From Desulfobacteraceae bacterium (GTDB lineage: Bacteria; Desulfobacterota; DSM-4660; Desulfatiglandales; JALVMZ01), in assembly GCA_027032655.1 (NCBI GenBank), contig JALVMZ010000234.1:1-15208 (forward strand): a stretch of 15,208 nt of DNA, written 5' to 3'. The translations under genes were made by a program, and so were the position numbers. The notes under the pieces were generated by a model. The model searched no databases and was not told the origin of the DNA. It saw only the letters and a program-made list of their open reading frames with translations. Positions 7,665 to 14,547 of the stretch are shown here, in pieces; position 1 is the stretch's first letter; each line of letters starts with the position of its first letter.

Positions 7665-9728
7665 TTACGACATAATTTGGCTCATCATTTTCATTAATCT
7701 TGATTTATACTGCTTTGCAAAATTTATCATAAACTCTTCATAATCACCTCTTCCACCATTTGTTTTAACATATGCCTGTGCCCATTTTAGAAGTCCAATC
7801 ATTCCTTCACCAACCTTAAATCCCATATTCCATTCTTTATCCGACTTTGCACTAATGAGTTTATATTTACCGTCTATTTTTTTGATCTGGAATGCCGAAT
7901 CTTCAACCGGGCTCTCATTGCACATATTCCTATCCTCTAAGCACGCCTGGAGCCGCTGAAGCACCTTGCACTCCCCGGTCCATCCATACTCTATCTTAAA
8001 CCAGAAAAATTTTGGCTCATCTGGATTCTGCCTGATTATTTTCTTCCATTGAGGCCCCAGGATATTAACCCATCTTTCATCCTCACCCTTTATACGATAT
8101 TTAATGACTGAGCCCTGTTTAATGACCTTGTTTCCTAATATCTTCCGGCTGATATTGTATAAATTATTAAACTCTTCCTCCATCTGCTTTCTTATTGCCT
8201 CAAATCTTTGCACCTTTGGAACTATGGCGGGATCCATGAATCGGATAAATGCAAGCACATTGCACTCAATTGCATCTCTCCTTAATCTTGAAACATCTGT
8301 CTTGTTCAATGGCTCTTTCAAAGGTGGAAGTCCGAGCCGCAATCTTGCCTCTTTGTGTCCCAGTTCCGCCGCCTTTTTCAAATCCATATCTGCCTTTTTT
8401 CTCTCACCCATTGCAGTGTAAATGATAGCCCTGTTAAAAAACAGATCAGGGTCATATGGATTCAATCTCAATGCTGTATTAATATCTTTTAATGCAGATG
8501 TCTTATCTCCTGCTTCAAAATAGGCATTCCCTCTATTGCAGTATGTATCTGGCACTCCTGGCTGAAGTTTTATTGCCCGGGTAAAGTCATCTATTGCGGA
8601 CTTAAATCTCTTCATCTTCACACGGATTATTCCTCTGTTATAGAATGCATCACTATCTTTTGGGTTAAGCTCTATTGCCCTGGACAGATCCTTTTCTGCT
8701 TTATTTAGTTCCCCAATATATGCCATTATCAATGCCCGGTTGTAATAAAGGGCACTGTTTCGGGGATCCTTTGAAAGCATATTGTTAAGATGTTTAAGTT
8801 CAGAACGGTATTTTTCCGGGATACTGGTAAGGGTATTTTTCTTGGTTCTCTCTGCTTTTTTCAACTTATCTACTTTCTTTATTTTTGTAACAGATGATTT
8901 CACTCTTACAGGCTTTTTAATCTTTATCTTTCTTTCAGCTATCGGCCGTTTAACTAAAAGGGCCTCTGGATGACTGCTTAAGGTCTTAAGCTTCGATACC
9001 TTACTCATACTGTAATAAACCAGGCTACCAAAAACAAAAATACCAATACATATCAGGGCAACCACGGCAATGGGATTGGTCCTGACTCTCGGGAAATGCA
9101 CTACTTCAGGGGAATCACCAACTGATAGCCCTTCAATCTGCCATCTGTAGAGCATGCACATGGACCAAGGGGTAAATAGACCAAAGGTAACTGAATTAAG
9201 TATCCATGTGATAATCGTGATCTTTAAAAAATCAATAAATCCACCACCGAATGATGTCTTCTCTCCCCCATACAGGGTATTCTCTTCTTTCCATGCATAG
9301 AATCGATAGATACCATAGACATAATATAGTCCAAGTGTTAAGAAGGGTAGAATATATAAATGAATAAGATAAAAGAGAAATAATCCCTTCCCTGTTCCTT
9401 TAAATGTGCTTGGTTTTCCATCTACTATTGTATTGGAGGCCCTCCATTGAAAGTATCTACACATCGCCCAAGGGAAATAAAGTCCGATTGTGATAATGCT
9501 GAGCAGACCATAAATAATACATATTCTGAATAACTGCCCCCCTGTTCCTGTAAATTCCACTCCTTTTTCATTTATCCTGGTATGGGATGCCTTGAGTTTT
9601 AATATCTTAACCCATGCCCATGGTAGATATATCCCAAAAGTAATGGTGGATAAAAGCCCCAGATGGATTATAACAGGAACAAAATACTCTCCCCCTTTCC
9701 CTTCAAATCGACAATTCCCTTTTGCCAT
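7665..9728 (-). CDS. Membrane protein: four DUF898-like repeats, TPR repeats and unknown C-terminal domain
   Basis: Function unknown. The 687-residue product has four internal repeats of about 50 residues (roughly 7-54, 57-106, 107-157, 158-205). Each opens with F-x-G-x-G, then a hydrophobic helix, a T-x-G-x-Y/F turn, usually P-W, and a basic/aromatic end, as in DUF898 (YjgN-like) membrane proteins. A fifth hydrophobic segment lies at about 219-241. A very lysine-rich linker (about 248-297) follows, then about four TPR units (about 311-450, e.g. A-F-Y-N-R-G-I). The last part (about 460-687) I do not recognise; it has cysteines in a C-x(12-14)-C-x-x-x-x-C-like spread. The TPRs probably face the cytoplasm or periplasm as a docking surface for partners. 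ATG 9728 has AAGGGGG (9734-9740) and a strong promoter. Only 2 nt separate its stop from that of the convergent protease gene. Confidence 0.85.
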   Translation of the reverse strand: MAKGNCRFEGKGGEYFVPVIIHLGLLSTITFGIYLPWAWVKILKLKASHTRINEKGVEFTGTGGQLFRICIIYGLLSIITIGLYFPWAMCRYFQWRASNTIVDGKPSTFKGTGKGLFLFYLIHLYILPFLTLGLYYVYGIYRFYAWKEENTLYGGEKTSFGGGFIDFLKITIITWILNSVTFGLFTPWSMCMLYRWQIEGLSVGDSPEVVHFPRVRTNPIAVVALICIGIFVFGSLVYYSMSKVSKLKTLSSHPEALLVKRPIAERKIKIKKPVRVKSSVTKIKKVDKLKKAERTKKNTLTSIPEKYRSELKHLNNMLSKDPRNSALYYNRALIMAYIGELNKAEKDLSRAIELNPKDSDAFYNRGIIRVKMKRFKSAIDDFTRAIKLQPGVPDTYCNRGNAYFEAGDKTSALKDINTALRLNPYDPDLFFNRAIIYTAMGERKKADMDLKKAAELGHKEARLRLGLPPLKEPLNKTDVSRLRRDAIECNVLAFIRFMDPAIVPKVQRFEAIRKQMEEEFNNLYNISRKILGNKVIKQGSVIKYRIKGEDERWVNILGPQWKKIIRQNPDEPKFFWFKIEYGWTGECKVLQRLQACLEDRNMCNESPVEDSAFQIKKIDGKYKLISAKSDKEWNMGFKVGEGMIGLLKWAQAYVKTNGGRGDYEEFMINFAKQYKSRLMKMMSQIMS

Positions 9729-9769
9729 TAATTCCCCCTTATTAAAAATATTAATTTAAACTAAGATAG

Positions 9770-9798
9770 AATATATATGTCTATGTTTTTTGTGTCAA
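9770..9798 (-). promoter_or_regulatory. Sigma-70-type promoter of the DUF898-TPR gene
   Basis: Read on the minus strand, TTGACA (9793-9798) is followed after exactly 17 nt by TATATT (9770-9775): a consensus -35, ideal spacing and a near-consensus -10. The start of transcription would be near 9763, giving a leader of about 35 nt before the ATG at 9728 with the ribosome binding site AAGGGGG. Such a strong match suggests steady, fairly high expression. The rest of the 208-bp gap up to 9936 shows only an 8-bp tandem repeat (ATTGAGAT, 9895-9910) and no clear terminator for the upstream gene. Confidence 0.75.
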
Positions 9799-9936
9799 GC
9801 CTATAACTTAATAGGGTAGTGTAATAATTCTTGTGTCAGATATACCATGCATCTGGCTTTTGTTATAAAGGATATTCAGAATGGAGCTGGATTCATTGAG
9901 ATATTGAGATAATGATGATTTTAATTAATCTGTCTC

Positions 9937-10857
9937 TTATAACTCATATGACCAGTAGAGCTTAATGCCCCTGTCCCTGGCATACTGTTCAATATCCGGG
10001 ACCACATCATGGACAACGATTACCTGAATCACATCTTCTGTAGGGATATTTTCAAGCACTGCCACCTTGGAGACCAGTTTCTGAAATCGGCTGATCTCAC
10101 GACGGGATAGACTTGTTTTTGCCTCACCAAGGATCAATAATCTTCTGCCATTCTTTTTACCCCATCCATAGATATTGCACTGAATATACTGTCCCTTTTT
10201 CTTCCCTGGCAGGTATCTGCGAATCAGCCTTCCATCAATATGAATATTAAAATCTCTTTTAAGAAGCTCTGGGAGAGACTTATAACTCTGATTTTCTAAA
10301 TTATATCCAACTGCGTCAGACATATTTTCCAGGCGTTCCCTTGTCCTGGCATGCTCTTTAATCAATGAATTGAGGGATTTCTCAGTCTTTTTCTGTGCCT
10401 GAGCCAGCTCTTCCACCCTTTCCTCTGTCCTCTTCTGTGCCTGTGCCAGCTCTTCCACCCTTTCCTCTGTCCTCTTCTGTGCCTGTGCCAGCTCTTCCAC
10501 CCTTTCCTCTGTCCTCTTCTGTGCCTGTGCCAGCTCTTCCACCCTTTCCTCTGTCCTCTTCTGTGCCTGTGCCAGCTCTTCTACCCTTTCCTCTGTCCTC
10601 TTCTGTGCCTGTGCCAGCTCTTCTACCCTTTCCTCTGTCCCCTTCTGTGCCTGTGCCAGCTCTTCTACCCTTTCCTCTGTCCCCTTCTGTGCCTGTGCCA
10701 GCTCTTTTACAATGGTTTTTAATTCATTGAATTCCTTTTTGGTAACTGTCTGTGTTACCTCCTCATATACCTTGCCCAGGACATCAGTAATCTTACGCGC
10801 TGCCTGCTTATCAATATACCTACTTAAATCTTCATAAATGTTAAGAGTATTTAGCAT
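9937..10857 (-). CDS. Coiled-coil protein with 14-residue tandem repeats and PD-(D/E)XK-like C-terminal domain
   Basis: Function unknown; resembles the bacterial/archaeal DUF3782-type proteins, which join a coiled coil to a nuclease-like fold (family placement from memory, not searched). Residues 1-50 are a helical N terminus. Residues 51-162 are eight copies of a 14-residue unit (E-L-A-Q-A-Q-K-R-T-E-E-R-V-E), two heptads each, with L, Q, T and V at the expected core positions: a long partly polar coiled coil. Residues about 185-306 form an alpha/beta domain with G-E-A-K (Glu245, Lys247), matching the ExK half of PD-(D/E)XK sites. At the strand where many members have an Asp the sequence reads Q-C-N-I-Y (Asn228), so catalysis is uncertain. 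The ATG at 10857 has no clear Shine-Dalgarno sequence. Confidence 0.82.
   Translation of the reverse strand: MLNTLNIYEDLSRYIDKQAARKITDVLGKVYEEVTQTVTKKEFNELKTIVKELAQAQKGTEERVEELAQAQKGTEERVEELAQAQKRTEERVEELAQAQKRTEERVEELAQAQKRTEERVEELAQAQKRTEERVEELAQAQKRTEERVEELAQAQKKTEKSLNSLIKEHARTRERLENMSDAVGYNLENQSYKSLPELLKRDFNIHIDGRLIRRYLPGKKKGQYIQCNIYGWGKKNGRRLLILGEAKTSLSRREISRFQKLVSKVAVLENIPTEDVIQVIVVHDVVPDIEQYARDRGIKLYWSYEL
10372..10707 (-). repeat. Tandem repeat, eight copies of a 42-bp unit, inside a coding region
   Basis: Eight consecutive 42-bp units encode the 14-residue coiled-coil repeat of the surrounding gene. The inner copies are almost identical at the DNA level, including third codon positions. 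They differ by a few shared changes (on the + strand CTTCCACCC in four copies against CTTCTACCC in three, and TCCTCTT against TCCCCTT), so the array grew by recent duplication in blocks. The outermost copy at the low-coordinate end is diverged. Copy number is likely to vary between strains while staying in frame. Confidence 0.95.
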
Positions 10858-11308
10858 AGTGTCTTATTTTTAACATGAATTAATAAATTTGAAAAGAAAA
10901 AAATAGAGGCACTAAGAGATAGTTACTGAATATCACAGGTGTTGCTTGGATTTATTATCGAAGGAAAGGACAAAAATTATAAGTCCATTTTCCTGCAGTT
11001 GCTGCCTGAGTTAATTTATCAATTTAATAATTGAACCGGGTGTATATAATGTTCCGTTTGTAACCGATTAAGCAGTGACACCGGTCACTAATGGCATTGG
11101 TCCGGGGCCATAATAAAATGGGCATTGAAGGGCTAAATCAGATGCTTCATAAACAGATACACAATATCCACTTCATATTGATCATCCAATTTAGGATTGA
11201 CTTGAAATTTAAGAGATGTTAGTTACACAAACATGAATGAGAATTCATTCATTTTTAGAATCAGATAAGCCTGATTCTTTTATGTGATCCTAAAACCACA
11301 ATCATGTT
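10858..11308. other. Intergenic stretch without a supported gene
   Basis: AT-rich sequence between the divergent coiled-coil gene and the etf module. I find no open frame with a family resemblance or a good ribosome site. Contents worth noting: an inverted repeat AGTGAC-ACCG-GTCACT (11074-11089) that could be an operator; a TATAAT at 11045-11050 with no matching -35 box at the right distance; and two small hairpins at 11233-11278. The promoter of the coiled-coil gene should lie at the low end and that of etfB at the high end, but neither is clear. Confidence 0.6.
11233..11278 (+). other. Two back-to-back hairpins, each followed by a T run
   Basis: The first is ATGAATGA-GAAT-TCATTCAT (11233-11252), a perfect 8-bp stem followed by TTTT. 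The second is AGAATCAG-ATAAGC-CTGATTCT (11257-11278), also a perfect 8-bp stem and followed by TTTTAT. They look like weak intrinsic terminators on the + strand but their stems are AT-rich (2-3 G/C pairs of 8). No + strand gene lies upstream for them to end, so they might close an unannotated short transcript or be an insertion remnant next to the MITE-like element that begins 30 nt later. Confidence 0.4.
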
Positions 11309-11480
11309 GAGAGCTTTGCAAAAATGACTCATATTCCGTCTGTCATCCTGAGGGTGTCTGAAAGACTCTCGTTGGATATATGAGATGCTTCGGGGCTTGG
11401 CCCCTCAGCATGACAGATAAGGTAATTCCAGATATGCATTAAAAAAATGATATTATTTCATTGAGTTTTTCAAAGCTCTC
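11309..11480. mobile_element. MITE-like element, copy A, upstream of etfB
   Basis: A 172-bp unit with terminal inverted repeats: left GAGAGCTTTGCAAAAAT (11309-11325), right GTTTTTCAAAGCTCTC (11465-11480, one base deleted against the other end). Inside lies a palindromic core (11341-11415) opening TGTCATCCTGAGGG and closing CCCTCAGCATGACA, which pair at 13 of 14 positions, and an inner arm around GAGATGCTTCGGGG. It carries no coding capacity, so any transposase would act in trans. I see no clear target-site duplication. The right end lies 37 nt before the etfB ribosome site, so the promoter of etfB must be inside or beside it. Confidence 0.7.
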
Positions 11481-11529
11481 ATTTTGAAATACAGGAGCAA
11501 TATCATATTTACAATAAGGAGGTGACTAA

Positions 11530-12309
11530 ATGGATATAATTGTTTGTGTAAAAAGGGTTCCCGTGACTCAGGAAGTTGACCTTGAAATAGACTCCACAAA
11601 AAAGGATATAAAAAAAGATATGCTGGCCTATATGATAAATGAGTGGGACAACTATGCCATAGAAGAGGCGGTAAGCATAAAAGAAAAGATTGGTGGGAGC
11701 GTATCTGCTATTACAGTTGGATATGAAGATGATGAGGAGGTGTTAAGAAGATGTCTGGCAATGGGGGCAGACAGGGCCATTCATATTGACCCCGAGGGCA
11801 GAGAGCTGGATCCATATTTAATATCAAAGATTCTTTATCAAGTAATTAAAGATATGCCATATGATCTCATACTTACAGGTGTTCAGGCAGAGGATTCAAA
11901 TGATGGGATGGTGGGCATTATGCTGGCAGAACACTTAGGTATACCACATAGTGCTGTCGTAAATTCTCTGGAAATAGAAAACGGGAGAGCAAAAATCAAG
12001 GTGGAACTGGAAGGCGGGGTGGATGAGATCTCAAGAATTGAATTACCTGCACTATTGAGTATTCAGACAGGTATTAATGAGCCCAGATATGTTTCGATCA
12101 TGGGGATCAGGAAGGCTGCTAAAAAGGAATTAAAGGTCATACCGTTAAGTGACTTTGGTCTTGCCGAAGAGGAACTCTCTCCCTGGACCACAATAGAAGA
12201 GCTATTCCTTCCACCTGAGACCAAAGGAGCAGAGATTCTGGAAGGTGATCCTGATGCCATAGCAGAACAGATCATTAAAATAATTAAAGAAAAGGGGGTG
12301 AATCTCTAA
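11530..12309 (+). CDS. etfB: Electron transfer flavoprotein beta subunit
   Basis: Small ETF subunit; with EtfA it carries electrons from acyl-CoA dehydrogenases via FAD and holds the second nucleotide (AMP, or FAD in bifurcating types). The 259-residue product opens M-D-I-I-V-C-V-K-R-V-P and shows the adenine-nucleotide-binding pattern A-V-S-I-K-E-K, G-A-D-R-A-I-H-I and L-I-L-T-G-V-Q-A-E-D-S-N-D-G-M-V-G. The start is supported by AAGGAGGTG (11517-11525). The stop overlaps the etfA start by one base (TAATG), implying equal amounts of both subunits. An MITE-like repeat sits just upstream. Whether it is a bifurcating ETF cannot be decided here. Confidence 0.96.
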   Translation: MDIIVCVKRVPVTQEVDLEIDSTKKDIKKDMLAYMINEWDNYAIEEAVSIKEKIGGSVSAITVGYEDDEEVLRRCLAMGADRAIHIDPEGRELDPYLISKILYQVIKDMPYDLILTGVQAEDSNDGMVGIMLAEHLGIPHSAVVNSLEIENGRAKIKVELEGGVDEISRIELPALLSIQTGINEPRYVSIMGIRKAAKKELKVIPLSDFGLAEEELSPWTTIEELFLPPETKGAEILEGDPDAIAEQIIKIIKEKGVNL

Positions 12310-13277
12310 TGGGCGATATACTGGTTTTGGTTGAACACAGACAGGGAGAAATAAGGGAGATAACCCATCAGATGCTCTGGAAGGCCAATGAACTTTCAAA
12401 GGAAAACGGAAGTAAAACAGTGGCCCTTCTGCTGGGAGGGGATGACGGAGATATTGCGATTGATGAGCTAAAGGAAAGGGCAGACAGGATAATATTATTT
12501 AAAGATAAAAGTCTTGAGCAATTTGATGGTTCGCTTTATAAGGAAATAATATACAGGTGCCTTAATGAATTAAATCCATTTTTGATTCTAATCGGTCAGA
12601 CACCATGGGGGATGGATGTTGCCCCTGCCCTTGCCATAAAGTCAAACCTGCCAATGGCATCTGACTGTGTTGATATAATAATCGAGGATAATAAACCAAA
12701 GGCCATAAGGCAGATTTATAATGGCAAGATATTTTCACGGGTATCATTCAAGGATGCCAATACTTATATAATAACAATCAGACCCGGCTCTTTTCCCACA
12801 GACATATATGATTCCCGGAATGCGGAGGTGGAAATTAAAGACCTATATCCTGACCTTCCACCAAGCAAAAAACAGTTTATAGGATATGAAGAGGCAGGAG
12901 CAGGTGAGGTGGATATTTCACAGGCAGAACTTCTGGTTTCCATTGGGAGAGGTATTGGAGAACAGGATAATATCCCCGTTGTTCAGGAGCTGGCCCAAAA
13001 GATGGGGGGTATGATATCATGTTCACGGCCAATAGTGGATAAAAAATGGATGCCAAAATACCACCAGGTGGGGACATCAGGTAAATCAGTAAAACCCAAG
13101 GTATATCTTGCACTTGGAATAAGTGGCGCATTCCAGCATGTAGCAGGAATAACGGGGGCAGGAACTGTGATAGCCGTAAACAAGGATCCAAAGGCACCGA
13201 TTTTCAGGGTAGCTGATTATGGTGTAGTGGATGATCTATTTAAGATTGTCAATGCATTAAAAGAAAAGCTATCATAA
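12309..13277 (+). CDS. etfA: Electron transfer flavoprotein alpha subunit
   Basis: Large ETF subunit that holds the redox-active FAD. The C-terminal FAD domain is clear: G-R-G-I-G-E-Q-D-N-I, S-C-S-R-P-I-V-D-K-K-W-M-P, V-G-T-S-G-K-S-V-K-P-K-V-Y, G-I-S-G-A-F-Q-H-V-A-G-I and N-K-D-P-K-A-P-I-F-R-V-A-D-Y-G-V-V-D-D-L. The usual Q-T-G-K of this family reads T-S-G-K here. At 322 residues it is full length without an N-terminal ferredoxin domain, which some EtfA proteins of anaerobes have. GGGGGTG in the end of etfB serves as its ribosome site. A palindromic repeat separates it from the acyl-CoA dehydrogenase gene. Confidence 0.96.
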   Translation: MGDILVLVEHRQGEIREITHQMLWKANELSKENGSKTVALLLGGDDGDIAIDELKERADRIILFKDKSLEQFDGSLYKEIIYRCLNELNPFLILIGQTPWGMDVAPALAIKSNLPMASDCVDIIIEDNKPKAIRQIYNGKIFSRVSFKDANTYIITIRPGSFPTDIYDSRNAEVEIKDLYPDLPPSKKQFIGYEEAGAGEVDISQAELLVSIGRGIGEQDNIPVVQELAQKMGGMISCSRPIVDKKWMPKYHQVGTSGKSVKPKVYLALGISGAFQHVAGITGAGTVIAVNKDPKAPIFRVADYGVVDDLFKIVNALKEKLS

Positions 13278-13296
13278 TGATGAATCTGGTCCCATT

Positions 13297-13370
13297 TGTC
13301 ATCCTGAGGGTATCTGAAAGCCTCCCGTTGGATCTATGAGATGCTTCGGGCTTTTGCCCTCAGCATGATG
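13297..13370. repeat. Palindromic repeat, copy B (core only), between etfA and the dehydrogenase gene
   Basis: A core-only copy of the repeat in elements A and C: TGTCATCCTGAGGG (13297-13310) faces CCCTCAGCATGATG (13357-13370), with most of the outer stem still able to pair and a decayed inner arm around GAGATGCTTCGGG. It shares CGTTGGAT with copy A where copy C has CGAAGGAT, so A and B are closer. The GAGAGCTTTGC ends are absent. It fills most of the 110-bp gap inside a likely operon, ending 7 nt before the ribosome site of the next gene, so the mRNA should carry a stem-loop there. Confidence 0.85.
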
Positions 13371-13387
13371 AAAAAAGGGGGAGAAAG

Positions 13388-14530
13388 ATGGATTTTACAC
13401 TGAGCAAAGAACAGCAGGATATTATAAAAGCAGCACGTGAATTTGCTCTTGGTGAGTTTGTGGAAAGGGCCCAGGAATTTGACAGAGAAGAAAAATTTGA
13501 TTTGAGCATATGGAAAAAGGCCTGTGAACTTGGGTTTATTGGTGTTTTTATAGATGAGCAATATGGTGGTGCAGGATATGGTTTTTTTGAGCACTGTCTT
13601 ATCACAGAGGAGTTCTGGGCCGTTGACCCTGGCATTGGACAGGCCCTGACTTCCACCACCTTTGGCTCTGAACTTATTATTATGTATGGAACAGAGGAGC
13701 AAAAAAGGATGATACTGCCCGAGCTGGTTTCGGGCCGGGCCATCATAGGCACTGCTATTACAGAACCGGATGCCGGCTCTGATACTGCATCTGCATCCAC
13801 AAGGGCAGTCTTGGATGGAGACCACTGGGTAATTAATGGGTCAAAGATGTTTATTACCAATGGAACAATTGCTAAATGGATAATAGTATTCTGCCTCACG
13901 GATCCTGATAATCCGTCAAGACACGGTCGTCATAGCTTCATTATAGTAGATACCTCCACTCCCGGATATGAGGCAAATAAGCTCACTGGAAAACTGGGCA
14001 TACGGGCATCAAATACAACTGAAATCTCTTTGTCTGATGTAAGAGTCCCTGAAAACAATTTGGTGGGAGAAAGGGGGAAGGGATTTTACCAGTTAATGGA
14101 ATTCTTTAACAGGACGAGACTGCATGTCGCAGCGCAGGGGGTGGGAGTTGCAAGGGCTTCACTGGATGAGGCAATAAAATATGCAAAAAAGAGACAGCAA
14201 TTCGGATCCTCTCTTTCATCGTTTCAGGCCATACAGTTTAAGATAGCTGAAATGGCAACAAGGATAAAGGCAGCAAGAAATCTCTATTATGAGGCTGCGT
14301 CCTTGGCTGATAAGGGAATCATAGACCATGCTCTTATCGCAATGGCTAAATGGTTTGCTGGTGAAACAGGGGTATTCTGTGCAAATGAGGCGCTTCAGAT
14401 TCATGGTGGATACGGATATTTTGATGAATACAGAATTCAGAGGTTGTATAGAGATGCCAAAATTGTTGAGATTTATGAAGGAACAAAGGAGATAGAAAAA
14501 ACAATTATAGCAAAAGCCCTCCTTAAATAA
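13388..14530 (+). CDS. Acyl-CoA dehydrogenase
   Basis: Oxidises an acyl-CoA to the 2,3-enoyl-CoA with FAD, passing electrons to ETF. The 380-residue product has the three-part family layout: an N-terminal helical domain (L-G-F-I-G-V-F-I-D-E-Q-Y-G-G-A-G), the middle domain signature G-T-A-I-T-E-P-D-A-G-S-D, and the C-terminal helical domain with Q-I-H-G-G-Y-G-Y and I-Y-E-G-T, whose Glu364 is at the usual catalytic base position. Substrate cannot be read from sequence alone; short-chain, branched or aromatic-derived acyl-CoAs are all possible. ATG 13388 has GGGGGA (13377-13382). The gene follows etfBA by 110 nt, so the pair is likely its direct electron acceptor. Confidence 0.95.
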   Translation: MDFTLSKEQQDIIKAAREFALGEFVERAQEFDREEKFDLSIWKKACELGFIGVFIDEQYGGAGYGFFEHCLITEEFWAVDPGIGQALTSTTFGSELIIMYGTEEQKRMILPELVSGRAIIGTAITEPDAGSDTASASTRAVLDGDHWVINGSKMFITNGTIAKWIIVFCLTDPDNPSRHGRHSFIIVDTSTPGYEANKLTGKLGIRASNTTEISLSDVRVPENNLVGERGKGFYQLMEFFNRTRLHVAAQGVGVARASLDEAIKYAKKRQQFGSSLSSFQAIQFKIAEMATRIKAARNLYYEAASLADKGIIDHALIAMAKWFAGETGVFCANEALQIHGGYGYFDEYRIQRLYRDAKIVEIYEGTKEIEKTIIAKALLK

Positions 14531-14547
14531 TCCTGTTTTTTCTTTTA

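Noticed and set aside
9842..9860. Small inverted repeat (CAGAT/ATCTG) as a terminator of the coiled-coil gene
   Set aside because: The stem is only 5 bp with a 9-nt loop and no T run follows on the minus strand.
10372..10707. Regularly spaced repeats as a possible CRISPR array
   Set aside because: The units are directly adjacent without unique spacers, keep frame and encode a coiled coil.
10395..10730. Open frame on the + strand (111 codons) rich in P-A-L-P-P-F-P-L-S-S-S-V repeats
   Set aside because: It is the antisense shadow of the 42-bp coiled-coil repeats; a repeat whose period is a multiple of 3 without stops gives long open frames on both strands. No ribosome site or family resemblance.
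11197..11225. TTGACT at 11197-11202 as a -35 box for etfB
   Set aside because: The hexamers 16-18 nt downstream (TTAGTT, TAGTTA, AGTTAC) are poor -10 boxes, so no promoter is claimed.
13334..13899. Two minus-strand open frames of 163 and 179 codons over the dehydrogenase gene
   Set aside because: Antisense to a well-supported acyl-CoA dehydrogenase; their sequences show no family pattern.
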